Assembly (NCBI RefSeq): GCF_002811955.1
Contig: NZ_NPEF01000002.1
Location: 1-46,355, forward strand
Origin: Leptospira ellisii
Lineage (GTDB): Bacteria; Spirochaetota; Leptospiria; Leptospirales; Leptospiraceae
Direction: 5' to 3'
DNA: 46,355 nt
The translations under genes were made by a program, and so were the position numbers. The notes beneath the pieces were generated by a model. The model was not told where the DNA came from and ran no database searches. It saw nothing but the letters and a program-made list of their open reading frames with translations. Numbering within the stretch: the stretch's first letter is position 1; every line of letters starts with the position of its first letter. Positions 33,904 through 46,355 of the stretch are shown here, piece after piece.

Positions 33904-33952
33904 AAGATTTCGAATCTAAAAAACAAAAGTCAGTTAATAGAGTAACGGAACT

Positions 33953-34936
33953 ATGGCCCCGAGAGAAACACAACCGGAACTAATCAAATTATATTCTTCG
34001 ATAGGAAAGATCATCACTTCGTCCTTGGAACAACAGGAAGTTTTGGACGCGGTTATGGAGGAAGTTAGACTATTTTTCAGTCCGGAGAATTGGAGTCTCA
34101 TGAGATACGATGGGAACACGGGTGAATTATTTTTCCTCATAGCGGAAGGACTGGAACTCGATAGAATTCAGAATATTCGCCTTAAACTGGGAGAAGGAAT
34201 CGCAGGATCCGTCGTAGAGACCAAAACCCCGATCTTCGTCGAAGACGCGAGAAACGATCCTCGTTTTTCGCGAAAAGTGGATGAAAGAACGGGATTCGAA
34301 ACGAAAACGGTGATTGCGGTTCCTATGATTTTTAGAGGTCAGGTCCACGGCGTGATCGAACTCGTGAATCGTTTCGATGGAAGTTCGTTTACCCCGGAAG
34401 ATCTTGTCATTCTGCAAACGATCGCCGATTTTACCGCGATATCCCTCGCCCATTCCAACCAATACGAAGAAACGAAAACCCTCGCCTTTCGAGACGCTTT
34501 GACCGGCGTATTCAACCGTAACAAATTGAATCATCTTAAGGAAGAATGGTCCGGCAGGAGAATGGAGGATCACATGGCTCTCGTCGCACTTCTCGATTTG
34601 AACGATTTTAAGATAATCAACGACAGTTACGGTCACAAAACCGGGGATCAGGTTTTATGTCATTTCGCGAACATTCTACGTTATGTGATACGGGGAACGG
34701 ATAAGATTTTTAGGATCGGCGGGGACGAGTTTTTAGTTTTGGTTCAACATGAAAACAAAGATAAGATCATCCAAACCCAAAGTAGATTTCACGAAGCAAT
34801 GGCGATTTTAACGAGAAAGTGTAAGGAAAACGACCCGCCGTTCCGCTTTACTTGGGGTATTTCGACGGGCTCTCTTCAAAAGCTGGAGGAACTGATTCAC
34901 GAAGCGGACCTATCCATGTACGCTTCGAAAGAATAG
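33953..34936 (+). CDS. GAF-GGDEF diguanylate cyclase
   Basis: 327 residues. GAF sensor domain about 10-168 ([47 protein letters not shown]), then GGDEF about 178-327. The active site RIGGDEF (Gly256-Phe260) is intact, and the allosteric I-site RGTD (247-250) sits five residues before it. It should make c-di-GMP from two GTP, with product inhibition. The domain ends abruptly at LSMYASKE, slightly short of the usual end. A pathogenic-Leptospira GAF-GGDEF enzyme (Lcd1) with cAMP-responsive GAF is known from the literature; whether this is its ortholog is inference. Confidence 0.93.
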   Translation: MAPRETQPELIKLYSSIGKIITSSLEQQEVLDAVMEEVRLFFSPENWSLMRYDGNTGELFFLIAEGLELDRIQNIRLKLGEGIAGSVVETKTPIFVEDARNDPRFSRKVDERTGFETKTVIAVPMIFRGQVHGVIELVNRFDGSSFTPEDLVILQTIADFTAISLAHSNQYEETKTLAFRDALTGVFNRNKLNHLKEEWSGRRMEDHMALVALLDLNDFKIINDSYGHKTGDQVLCHFANILRYVIRGTDKIFRIGGDEFLVLVQHENKDKIIQTQSRFHEAMAILTRKCKENDPPFRFTWGISTGSLQKLEELIHEADLSMYASKE

Positions 34937-34941
34937 GAATT

Positions 34942-34984
34942 TACCGTGAAGTTATGGTCGGAGCTCCGAAAAAAAATCACGGTA
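34942..34984. repeat. Inverted repeat with GGTCGGAGCTCCGA core between convergent genes
   Basis: Arms TACCGTGA (34942-34949) and TCACGGTA (34977-34984) enclose the 14-mer GGTCGGAGCTCCGA (34956-34969) and an eight-A run. The right arm covers the murB stop codon. It could work as a termination structure between the convergent diguanylate cyclase and murB genes; reading the minus strand, the T-run precedes rather than follows the palindrome, so it is not canonical. Confidence 0.55.
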
Positions 34985-35933
34985 TATCTCCAAAATACTC
35001 GATTTCCCGATTGAGAAGAATTCCTGTTTTCTTATGAACTTCCTCTAAAACGAGTCGAACCAAATAATCCACGTCGGAGGCCGTAGCCGTTCCCAAATTC
35101 ACGATAAAATTACAATGCTCCGGCGAAATTTGTGCACCACCCTTATTTCTTCCGCGCAATCCGGCCTGATCGATCAATTCCCAGGCTTTCCATTCCTTCC
35201 CATTCTCATCGAAAATTTTCGGATTCTTAAAAACCGAACCTGCACTTTTTTTATTCTCGGGTTGGGAAGAATTCCTTCTGTTTCTTTTATCATTCAAAGA
35301 GAATTCGATTTCCTCTAAATTCCCCTCTTTGAGTTGAATTTCGATTCCTAAAATGATCGAATTTTTATCCTGCAAAAACTCAGTAAAACGATATCCGTGT
35401 TTTATCTCGTTCGGTTTACGGATTAGAATTTCCTCGTTTCTCAAGAATTGAACCGTCTGAATCAAATCGAAAAGTTCCCCACCGTAACAACCCGCATTTT
35501 GAATCACGGCCCCTCCAGTCCATCCGGGAATCGTACTTAAAAATTCCGCACCGGTAAAACCTTTCTGGGATATCTGCCGGAACGTGGGTGTTGTATTCGT
35601 GGCGGCGCCGATCTTGAACCTGCCATGATCCAAAGATTCGTATTCTTTGAATTCTCCCGACAAGCGCAATGTAACGAAATTATCCGGATGATCGGAAATC
35701 AAAAGGTTGGAGCCCCCGCCCAAAATCTTCCAGGGAATTTCCGTTTTTCGAAAAATCGAAAGCGTTTCCAAAACCTGTTCAGGGCTTTCCGGTTCTACGA
35801 CCAAGGGACAAATGCCCCCGATCTTAAACGATGAGAGAACCGCGAGCCGGACTTCCGACCTAAACGGGATTTTTGAAGACTCCAAACTTTGTGTGAGATT
35901 TCGGATCCTAAGTTCGGAAAGAGGTGGGGACAT
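34977..35933 (-). CDS. murB: UDP-N-acetylenolpyruvoylglucosamine reductase
   Basis: 318 residues, FAD-dependent; reduces UDP-GlcNAc-enolpyruvate to UDP-MurNAc in peptidoglycan synthesis. Visible: FAD-binding [38 protein letters not shown] (Tyr/Arg pair), SAGSVFKNP with the catalytic Ser, and a C-terminal NREIEYFG with the catalytic Glu. Other MurB features such as [15 protein letters not shown] are intact. Stand-alone gene; its end overlaps an inverted repeat shared with the convergent cyclase gene. Confidence 0.96.
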   Translation of the reverse strand: MSPPLSELRIRNLTQSLESSKIPFRSEVRLAVLSSFKIGGICPLVVEPESPEQVLETLSIFRKTEIPWKILGGGSNLLISDHPDNFVTLRLSGEFKEYESLDHGRFKIGAATNTTPTFRQISQKGFTGAEFLSTIPGWTGGAVIQNAGCYGGELFDLIQTVQFLRNEEILIRKPNEIKHGYRFTEFLQDKNSIILGIEIQLKEGNLEEIEFSLNDKRNRRNSSQPENKKSAGSVFKNPKIFDENGKEWKAWELIDQAGLRGRNKGGAQISPEHCNFIVNLGTATASDVDYLVRLVLEEVHKKTGILLNREIEYFGDIP

Positions 35934-36031
35934 ATTCTACTTACTAAAGACCTTCCCCCGGTATCTTCTGCAAGAAAAAGAACTCAAGGAATTTCCGAGT
36001 TTCTATCGATCATAATAGAAAGAGGTAAACC

Positions 36032-36157
36032 ATGTTCTTCCTATTGCTCGAATCCATTTATCTAGATTTTGCATCGGGACGCACCGATTGGGAAACGTAT
36101 TGCGAATCCGTGATTCTCCTGGCGCAGGACCAGGAGAAATTGGCCGGTCTAGTTTAA
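36032..36157 (+). CDS. Small protein of 41 residues
   Basis: [41 protein letters not shown], acidic and amphipathic. AGAGGT stands 7 bases before the ATG. The ORF overlaps the 3' end of the convergent coaB gene by 9 bases, which is common for short real genes but could also be chance. No family recognised. Confidence 0.45.
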   Translation: MFFLLLESIYLDFASGRTDWETYCESVILLAQDQEKLAGLV

Positions 36158-36874
36158 AATTCCATTCTCCGCTTCGCCGAGAACGGAATTTCGTCCGGAG
36201 TTCCGACCACTGGCCGATTTCCTCAGAAAATCGACGATTTTCGCGGCGATTGCCTGTTTCGAAAAAGGACCGATTTCCGCGACCATTCCGGCCGAAGAAT
36301 ACAAAACGACGCTTGTCTCCGCCTCTCCGAACCCCTTCTCGTTTTTTCCGACATAGTTCCCGACGATAAAGTCCAGGTTTTTACTTTTCAGTTTACCGAG
36401 AGCGTATTCTTCCAACGAATTCGTTTCCGCCGCAAAACCCACTAGACAACAGCCTTGAATTTTTTCCCCGGAAATTTTGGAGCTTACCGTCTTAAGAATG
36501 TCCGGATTTTTCACGAGTTCCAAAATCAAGGTCTCGCTTCCGTCTTCCTTCTTGATCTTTGTCTCCTTACTTTGCGCTGGTCGGAAGTCCGCGGGAGCGG
36601 CCGCCATAATCAAAAGCGTGTCCGATCCGATTTGGGACAAAACGGCTTCGCACATTTCGGAAGTGGTTTCCACCGGAATCGTTCTCGTAACGGAAGGATT
36701 TTTATATTCGTCCTGAACCAAACCTCGAACGTAAACCGTCTCCGGAATCCAGCGTGCAACCTCTTCCGCGATATGAAAACCCATCTTTCCCGAAGAAGCG
36801 TTGGATATATAACGCACCGGATCGATCCATTCCCGAGTCGGACCCGAAGTTATGATCGCTTTTGAAAATCCCAC
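36149..36874 (-). CDS. coaB: Phosphopantothenate--cysteine ligase
   Basis: 241 residues, GTG start with GAGAG about 7 bases upstream. Joins cysteine to 4'-phosphopantothenate in CoA synthesis. Visible: [24 protein letters not shown] (nucleotide-binding N-terminal motif), [10 protein letters not shown] and [20 protein letters not shown] and a C-terminal [14 protein letters not shown]. In most bacteria this activity is fused to the decarboxylase as CoaBC; here it is a separate gene 13 bases after coaC. Confidence 0.92.
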   Translation of the reverse strand: MGFSKAIITSGPTREWIDPVRYISNASSGKMGFHIAEEVARWIPETVYVRGLVQDEYKNPSVTRTIPVETTSEMCEAVLSQIGSDTLLIMAAAPADFRPAQSKETKIKKEDGSETLILELVKNPDILKTVSSKISGEKIQGCCLVGFAAETNSLEEYALGKLKSKNLDFIVGNYVGKNEKGFGEAETSVVLYSSAGMVAEIGPFSKQAIAAKIVDFLRKSASGRNSGRNSVLGEAENGILN

Positions 36875-36887
36875 TTTTTTCTCTCGG

Positions 36888-37430
36888 TTATAAATTTTTG
36901 CGGAAGGCGTTCACGATCAACGTCTGAATCGCGGAAATTTCGGCCAGCTTCCCGTATCCCTCGTCTCCGCAAACCACCACCCCTTCCGAAGGATCCGCCA
37001 AGATCACTCCGTCTTCCGCAAGTCGTTTTAAATTTCTTTGAACGGAAGGATGCGCGTACATAAACGGATTCATCGCGGGCGCTACGATCACCGGACAATT
37101 CGCTGCGAGATAGGTGGAAGTTACGAGATCGTCCGCGATTCCGTTGGCCATCTTTCCGATGATGTTCGCGGTGGCGGGAACGATAGCCATCACCGCTGCG
37201 GAATTTTTCGCGTCGATATGAGCCATTCCTTCCTCATATTCGTCGACCCTCACCTTTTTTCCGGTTAACGCCTCGAAGGAAATCGGACCGATGAACTCGG
37301 TCGCGTTCCGAGTCATAATCACGCTCACGGGATATCCTTCTTTAGTCAAGTTGCGGACCAACTCGCAGGCCTTATAAGCTGCGATGCTTCCCGAAACCGC
37401 GATCAAAATCTGTTTGTCTGGATTGGACAT
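36888..37430 (-). CDS. coaC: Phosphopantothenoylcysteine decarboxylase
   Basis: 180 residues, FMN-dependent flavoprotein. [21 protein letters not shown] (FMN-binding start), [63 protein letters not shown] with the catalytic His, and [17 protein letters not shown]. Decarboxylates phosphopantothenoylcysteine to 4'-phosphopantetheine. Start ATG at 37430, 15 bases after the CBS/CorC gene. Forms an operon with coaB. Confidence 0.93.
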   Translation of the reverse strand: MSNPDKQILIAVSGSIAAYKACELVRNLTKEGYPVSVIMTRNATEFIGPISFEALTGKKVRVDEYEEGMAHIDAKNSAAVMAIVPATANIIGKMANGIADDLVTSTYLAANCPVIVAPAMNPFMYAHPSVQRNLKRLAEDGVILADPSEGVVVCGDEGYGKLAEISAIQTLIVNAFRKNL

Positions 37431-37445
37431 AAGAACCGTCCGTAA

Positions 37446-38777
<1,332 letters not shown>

Positions 38778-38869
38778 ATTTGGAGAATGTGAGTTACGGA
38801 GAGATTAAAGTCGCGCCTTGGAAATCGAATCCGGATTGAATCCGAGAAGAACGGAAAGTCTTGAATGTA

Positions 38870-38904
<35 letters not shown>

Positions 38905-39011
38905 GGTTTACTGGATAGGGTCCTCAAATTGGGGAAAAATGTCGATCGTTTAAAAGAAAAAAAACCGTGGATTTTATCGAATCAACGTTTTGAAAAAACG
39001 CTCGATATAAG

Positions 39012-39032
39012 TTCCCGATCCGATATCGGGAA
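39012..39032 (-). terminator. Hairpin after the TPR/CHAT-like gene, possible terminator
   Basis: TTCCCGAT and ATCGGGAA form an 8-bp stem with a 5-base loop, starting 4 bases after the stop codon of the TPR gene. On the minus strand it is followed by CTTATATC and, about 12 bases later, a six-T run, so it is only partly canonical. Confidence 0.45.
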
Positions 39033-39035
39033 GAT

Positions 39036-41627
39036 TCATTCGATGTGTTTTCGGATTCGAATTCCCCGAAAAGAAGGTTCGGGATCGTTCGTCTCCTGCG
39101 AAAGTTTCTCCAGAAGGTTTATGTCCGATTCCGAATTCAGATCCAAAGACTTGATGTAATACATACGTTGAACTCCCGAATTGATCCAGAAGGAAACCCA
39201 GTCCAGAAAATCCTCCGATCTTCCCTTCCATCCGTTGCCGCTTAACGAATCGCGCGTAAAAATCAGACGTTCCGGAGTATTTCTGAAATCGTAACGCCTA
39301 TATAATCTAGAAAAACGGATCGTATCCTCTCCGCAACTCCAGGAGTATTCGTTCAGATTGCCGGGCGAATTGTCCTCCACCTTAAGATTCCAAACCATAA
39401 GGGAACGATTGCCCGTTAAAAGTTTATTCCCTTCCAAATAAGCGGCGCCCGTCTTTTCGAAGTTAGGTTTGTTCGCATTTCCGGAGTTTCCGCAGTCGCC
39501 GACGTAAACGCGCTCCGGCTTGGCCGAGTCGTCCTTTCTGGAGAATTTCGTGAACAAACGGAAATCGGTTTCGGGAAATTCCTTTCTCAGATAATCGAAG
39601 GATTCCATTCCCGAAACGTTGAGATAAATCTGAACGCTGTCCCGTTTCGAAGACGATTCGATCAGGGATTTTAGAACGCTCTGCACTGTAAACGAGGACG
39701 CAGACTCGGATGGGATTTCCTTCAATTCCAAATCCTGAAAGTCCCCCGGTTTCCAAAATACGTACGTCCGCTTATCCCGTACGAAAACGCTCAGAACGGG
39801 TATATGAGATTTTTTGATTTCTTGATTGCGGAAAGGATCCAACTCCTCCATAAGACGGGCCACTTCGGTTTTACGGATTTCGGATCGGCTCGAACTGAGA
39901 TGTTCCTTCGGCCCGGGATAAAACCCGCGAAAGGAGGAAATTCTCCGGCTCGTATCCATGATCGATACGAGGGTGTTCGGGTACGCGTTGTTTCCCATCA
40001 CTTCCTTTTGTTCCAAGCGGGATAAGAACGCCAAAAGTTCGAGCGTATGTCCGTGAAGGATGTAGTAGTTGACCGCCGCGTCCGTAAACTCGCGGATCCC
40101 GTAAACCGCCGGAAGATAATTCTTCAATTGAAGAAGCATATCGTCCGGACTTCTTTGGATCGTGATGGCGACCGCCTGATCCAAAGCCCCTTTCACGGTT
40201 TTCAGGGATCTCGATTCCTTATGGGAATAGAACAATCCCGTAAGACGAATCCATTCCTCCGTATAAACCGGATCCGCGTTTTTCAGGATACCGTACGCCT
40301 TCGTGAATTCTATGATCGCCTTTCTCAGATCGTTTTTTTTGTAATGAATAAAACCGTTTAACAGCGTAGATGCGTATTCCACCCGTTTCCATCCCTTACT
40401 TTGCGCGAGAAAGGTGATCTCTGTCGCCATCTTACCCGCGACGTCCGGTTCGTCGTTCATCAGGATTTGAATGATCCGAAGACGGGTAAACAGATCGTCT
40501 TCGGTGAGATTTTTCGGAGTGGAAACGGACTTAAGCGCGTCCACCGCCTTAAAGGAACTTTTCGATCTCCAAATAGCCATTGAGATGAGATCCCGCGCGC
40601 TGTTGATGGAGATCGGTTCCCCCAAAAACGGATTGAGAATCGAGGAAGGCCATTCCAAAAAATCCAGATTGAGATAGTATTCCAGAGATTTCTTATATTC
40701 CTGATTGAGATAGGCGATCGTTCCCAATTTCAGATAAAGCTGATTCTTATACGCGGTTTTGGGATCGGGATGATATTTAAGGATGTAATCCAAGACTTTT
40801 TCCGCGGAGACGAGATCGCCTCCGATCAGATAAAAATACGCCAACTTTTCGTAGGAATATCCCACGATTCTTCCGCTTAAATTTTCGGAGATGATCAGGA
40901 TCTTCTGAAAATGAACCGCTTCCCGCGAAAGTCCGAGTTCCGCGAGTTGATCCGCGATGTTGAATATGAAATTGCTCAGGAAGGGAATGTATTTTAATTC
41001 CGGATCCTCGAGAAACGGAGCGAGAGTTCGGTTTAAATTCAGATATTCCCGTTCGTGCGATTTCGACTCCGCTTTAAAATCGGAGAGATATTTTTTCAAA
41101 CGCAGCGTTTTACAAAGGGAATAATACGCGTTCTTGCGCGAACACTTGACGTTTTCGGAGGATTTTTTCTCGAAAACGGATTGGTCGAATCCTTCCGCCA
41201 ATTCCTTTAGATACGGAGACTTTTCGTTTTTGATGAATTGTGTCAAAAGCGGACGAGAGGATTCCTTGGAACTAAAATTCAATTCTTTTAATATTCTAAG
41301 GAAAATGCCGCCCAATACCAATTCTGGCTCGGCTCCGGACGTCAGCTTGAGCAAAGTCTCGTATCGTCTAACGTCTTTGTTGAGAATGTAATATTCTCCT
41401 GCGTAAAAAAGATAATCCGTCTTTTCCAACAGGGAGAAATTCTCCGGGAAAGGACGGACTTCGTTCGCGGATTGAAATACGGTCTTGCCGTTTAGGTTAA
41501 AGGAAAAACCTTCGGAACTTTTCGCCCAACCGAATTCCTGTTTGGATTGCGCGATCGCGGAGAACGAAACGAAAAAAAGACCGTTTAAAACGAGTAAAAA
41601 ACGGAATTTAGAGGAAAGGAGTTTCAA
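39036..41627 (-). CDS. Secreted TPR-repeat protein with degenerate CHAT-like C-terminal domain
   Basis: 863 residues, TTG start with no clear ribosome-binding site, 6 bases after gpsA. Cleavable signal peptide ([20 protein letters not shown]). The middle (about 200-560) is a helical TPR-like solenoid ([50 protein letters not shown] and following). The C-terminal 260 residues follow the layout of a CHAT caspase-like domain: [42 protein letters not shown], and a late [29 protein letters not shown]; the catalytic His/Cys pair is not evident. Probably a periplasmic scaffold or a dead protease. Confidence 0.75.
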   Translation of the reverse strand: MKLLSSKFRFLLVLNGLFFVSFSAIAQSKQEFGWAKSSEGFSFNLNGKTVFQSANEVRPFPENFSLLEKTDYLFYAGEYYILNKDVRRYETLLKLTSGAEPELVLGGIFLRILKELNFSSKESSRPLLTQFIKNEKSPYLKELAEGFDQSVFEKKSSENVKCSRKNAYYSLCKTLRLKKYLSDFKAESKSHEREYLNLNRTLAPFLEDPELKYIPFLSNFIFNIADQLAELGLSREAVHFQKILIISENLSGRIVGYSYEKLAYFYLIGGDLVSAEKVLDYILKYHPDPKTAYKNQLYLKLGTIAYLNQEYKKSLEYYLNLDFLEWPSSILNPFLGEPISINSARDLISMAIWRSKSSFKAVDALKSVSTPKNLTEDDLFTRLRIIQILMNDEPDVAGKMATEITFLAQSKGWKRVEYASTLLNGFIHYKKNDLRKAIIEFTKAYGILKNADPVYTEEWIRLTGLFYSHKESRSLKTVKGALDQAVAITIQRSPDDMLLQLKNYLPAVYGIREFTDAAVNYYILHGHTLELLAFLSRLEQKEVMGNNAYPNTLVSIMDTSRRISSFRGFYPGPKEHLSSSRSEIRKTEVARLMEELDPFRNQEIKKSHIPVLSVFVRDKRTYVFWKPGDFQDLELKEIPSESASSFTVQSVLKSLIESSSKRDSVQIYLNVSGMESFDYLRKEFPETDFRLFTKFSRKDDSAKPERVYVGDCGNSGNANKPNFEKTGAAYLEGNKLLTGNRSLMVWNLKVEDNSPGNLNEYSWSCGEDTIRFSRLYRRYDFRNTPERLIFTRDSLSGNGWKGRSEDFLDWVSFWINSGVQRMYYIKSLDLNSESDINLLEKLSQETNDPEPSFRGIRIRKHIE

Positions 41628-41633
41628 AGTGAA

Positions 41634-42641
<1,008 letters not shown>

Positions 42642-42698
42642 GCAGGCTCCTCTCCGGTATCTTTCGTCGAAAAAAAACGCCGTGTCGTCGTTCGGCGG

Positions 42699-42760
<62 letters not shown>

Positions 42761-42767
42761 ATCTCCC

Positions 42768-43457
42768 ATGCTCAATTTGAGGAAACTCATCGGTTTTAAT
42801 CCTCTGGAAATTTTTTCCGGATTCTCCTCCGATAAGGAAAGTCAAAAGAGCAATTATAAGATCACTCTCAAACTCCATTCTCTTAATAAAATCCTGAAAA
42901 AGAAAATTCTGGAATCGCAGGATCAGCTCGAATCCCTGGAGTTCGATTCCGGCAGCGGAGTTCTGATCCTTACCGGCCATTTTTCAATCAAAGGGCTTTT
43001 TTGGTCCCGTCTTTTAAAAACCGATTCCGTGGATTACAAAGTGACGTTAACGCCCGTTCGAGTCATACAAAATCAGGTGCGTCTGCAGATTCAATCCTTC
43101 CGATTGTTCAGCCACACTCCGCGTAAAGTGGATCCGATCCGGATTTTTTCCAAAATATTCCAATTCCATAGAAGATTGATTTTGGAAACGATCGTGGAGG
43201 AAATTCCGGAAATTCTACGTTTGACCGGAATCAGAAATCTCATCGTCGTAAACATGGATTATTTTCTTTCCGAAATTCCGGATCTCGCCGGAGCGATCAC
43301 GATCCAAAAGGTGATTCCCGAAAAAGGAAACGTGTTTCTCTTCGTCAGATCCGGAACCATTCTCAAACCCTTACTCGATTTTTTCGGACCGGAATACATC
43401 CGGATCGAACCGATTTCCGAAAATCAGGATTCCCTTCTGCTTCTCTGGAGAGACTAA
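42768..43457 (+). CDS. Hypothetical protein
   Basis: 229 residues, not recognised. Predicted beta-rich, with many short strands (SNYKITLKLHSLNKILKKKILES, SGVLILTGHFSIKGLFWSRLL, SVDYKVTLTPVRVIQNQVRLQIQSFRLFSH). No signal peptide, membrane segment or catalytic motif. Layout resembles lipid-binding or DUF2993-like beta proteins, but that is weak. The spacer to the metallophosphoesterase gene downstream is 113 bases, so co-transcription is uncertain. Confidence 0.75.
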   Translation: MLNLRKLIGFNPLEIFSGFSSDKESQKSNYKITLKLHSLNKILKKKILESQDQLESLEFDSGSGVLILTGHFSIKGLFWSRLLKTDSVDYKVTLTPVRVIQNQVRLQIQSFRLFSHTPRKVDPIRIFSKIFQFHRRLILETIVEEIPEILRLTGIRNLIVVNMDYFLSEIPDLAGAITIQKVIPEKGNVFLFVRSGTILKPLLDFFGPEYIRIEPISENQDSLLLLWRD

Positions 43458-43570
43458 TCATTAGAAAGGTTGGACATTTCGCAACCGTTTCCTAAACTGA
43501 GTGTACCGGCTTCTTCCGTTAGGAGAAAGACTGTAGCGTAAAGGAGACGGTGATTCTTCGGAAGAATGAA

Positions 43571-44572
<1,002 letters not shown>

Positions 44573-44573
44573 T

Positions 44574-45247
<674 letters not shown>

Positions 45248-45251
<4 letters not shown>

Positions 45252-45670
45252 CAGGATTTTTGACCGTTATGCTCTGCTTGGGAGTAGCCGCCGTTATTTT
45301 CCATCTTCTTTCCTCCGTGGACAACAAACGCCTCGATAAGGCGGCGAAAAAAAGGGACGCAGAAAATCCCAATCAGCGGGAATACGGAGATCCCAAAAAA
45401 GTATACGGAAAAAACTGGGATCCTGATCTGCCCAAACCCAGGATCTGCCCCGTCTGCGGAAAGTACTTGCAAAAAACAGAATATTTATACGCCGTAATTT
45501 CGGAACCGCCCTCTCCGGGAATCAAACGTCACGCGAAAATTTACGGATGTAGATATTGTTATCTCGGATTGGAGGCGGAATCTACCGTCGTAAAGGGAAA
45601 TACTTTCCCTCAATCCGTAAACTCGGAACCGGCTCCGACCCAAATCAAGGATGAAGAACTCGGTCTCTAA
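45248..45670 (+). CDS. Membrane-anchored zinc-ribbon protein
   Basis: 140 residues. One N-terminal transmembrane segment (about 3-22, FLTVMLCLGVAAVIFHLL), then a cytoplasmic Lys-rich stretch and a zinc ribbon: CPVC (Cys67, Cys70) and CRYC (Cys101, Cys104). ATGA overlap with the nucleotidyltransferase-like gene upstream; its 3' end overlaps the recG start by 20 bases. Function unknown; the anchored ribbon could recruit partners to the membrane. Confidence 0.8.
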
Positions 45671-46355
45671 AACGGAACAAACGAGCGCGCAGACCGGACT
45701 TCTTTCTCCGGTAACCGTAATCAAAGGAGTCGGTCCCGCCAAAGCCTCCGCCTTGGCTTCGATCGGAATCCTAACGCTTCAGGATTTGCTCAATTTCTTT
45801 CCGAGAAGATACCTGGATCGGAATCTTACGGACAACGTACTTTTAAAAACCGGGGAAACGGTGACTCTGATCGTCGAGGTCGTGGACGCGTATCTCGCTC
45901 ACGGAAAAAAATCCAGATTGGTAGTGGGCGCGAAAACCAGGAATAACGAGCGGATCTCCATCGTCTTTTTCCGCGGCGTGAATTTTTTTCAAAAGATATT
46001 CCAACCGGGAACGACGTTAGTCGCAACCGGAAAGTTGGAGTATTTTCGGGGATTCCAACTCATTCATCCGGATTATGAAATTCTCACGAATGCGATCAAA
46101 CCGACGTACTCGATAAACTCTTCCGGTTCCAAAAAAAAGGAAACGGAGGAGCCGGAGGAGGAACTGGCCGAACTTCCGGAAATGATCCACGCGGGAAGGA
46201 TCATTCCTTTGTATCCTTCGGGCGAATCCCTAAAATCGGAAGGTTTGGATTCCAGGGGATTCAGAAAAATCCTATATCTTGCCTTGGAAAAACTGCGGGG
46301 AAACATTCCTGAAATACTTCCCGAAAAGATAGTCGCGACACGCAAATTAGTCGCC
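45651..46355 (+). CDS. recG: ATP-dependent DNA helicase RecG, 3' truncated by window
   Basis: N-terminal 235 residues. TGLLSPVTVIKGVGPAKASALASIGILTLQDLLNFFPRRYLDR is the wedge-domain entrance typical of RecG, followed by the OB-fold (VTLIVEVVDAYLAHGKKSRLVVGAKT..ISIVFFRGVNFFQKIFQPGTTLVATGKLEYFRGFQLIHPDYEI). RecG reverses stalled replication forks. The start at 45651 lies inside the zinc-ribbon gene, with AAGG immediately upstream, so initiation probably relies on coupling. An acidic insertion (KKKETEEPEEELAE, about residue 155-168) precedes the conserved HAGRIIPLYPSGE. The helicase domains lie outside the window. Confidence 0.93.
   Translation, partial: MKNSVSKTEQTSAQTGLLSPVTVIKGVGPAKASALASIGILTLQDLLNFFPRRYLDRNLTDNVLLKTGETVTLIVEVVDAYLAHGKKSRLVVGAKTRNNERISIVFFRGVNFFQKIFQPGTTLVATGKLEYFRGFQLIHPDYEILTNAIKPTYSINSSGSKKKETEEPEEELAELPEMIHAGRIIPLYPSGESLKSEGLDSRGFRKILYLALEKLRGNIPEILPEKIVATRKLVA

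Noticed and set aside
36875..36887. Frameshift within a fused coaBC gene
   Set aside because: coaB has its own GTG start and ribosome-binding-like GAGAG and coaC has a proper end, so a real split is more likely.

Overview
The window reads as chromosomal DNA of a spirochaete of the genus Leptospira. Two families that are essentially restricted to Leptospira are present (a DUF1554 lipoprotein at 16244-17014 and a DUF1564 protein at 33368-33844). There are many lipoproteins with relaxed, spirochaete-type lipoboxes, unusually dense PilZ/GGDEF/OmpA/TPR content, and housekeeping proteins of spirochaetal flavour. Base composition looks near-balanced (high-40s % GC by eye), well above L. interrogans, so one of the GC-richer species is suggested (inference). 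No gene-free stretch exceeds 300 bases; the longest are about 258 (38778-39035) and 248 (12839-13087). No CRISPR array, rRNA, intact IS or prophage was seen.

Layout. 1-6203 (minus): rpsT, tRNA-Val(TAC), glmM, glmS, an alternative GlmU-like acyltransferase/nucleotidyltransferase, and the beta subunit of a biotin-dependent acyl-CoA carboxylase (cut by the window edge). The first part makes UDP-GlcNAc precursors. 6352-8588 (plus): three coupled genes of unknown function. 8616-17014 (minus): hexapeptide acyltransferase, PiT-like phosphate permease, OlsB-like acyltransferase, PilZ protein, an unknown protein, alpha/beta hydrolase plus aldo/keto reductase, and three lipoprotein genes, two of which share a Bor-like module. 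17140-21020 (minus): a glycosyltransferase overlapping polA. 21120-27930 (plus): a class II glutamine amidotransferase-like gene, then a very tight five-gene operon: an MDR dehydrogenase with an insertion, a giant divergent S-adenosylhomocysteine-hydrolase-like protein, two small lipoproteins and a secreted PHB-depolymerase-like esterase. All five overlap by 4-8 bases. This is the best candidate for an undescribed system.

28028-34936 is mixed: DUF5329 protein, GT4 glycosyltransferase overlapping a convergent CBS gene, a 52-residue basic ORF with its own promoter, DoxX-like protein, OmpA lipoprotein, TetR regulator, an AT-rich island with a composite palindrome/hairpin element and a DUF1564 gene, and a GAF-GGDEF diguanylate cyclase with intact active site and I-site. 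34977-42641 (minus): murB, split coaB and coaC downstream of a CNNM/CBS/CorC protein, a secreted TPR protein with a CHAT-like C-terminus, and gpsA. 42768-46355 (plus): an unknown protein and then a coupled cluster of metallophosphoesterase, minimal nucleotidyltransferase, membrane-anchored zinc ribbon and recG (cut by the window edge).

Functional threads: cell-envelope precursor supply (glmM/glmS/GlmU-like, murB, gpsA, OlsB-like, two glycosyltransferases), cofactor supply (coaB/coaC), c-di-GMP signalling (GGDEF plus PilZ), and a large contingent of exported lipoproteins.
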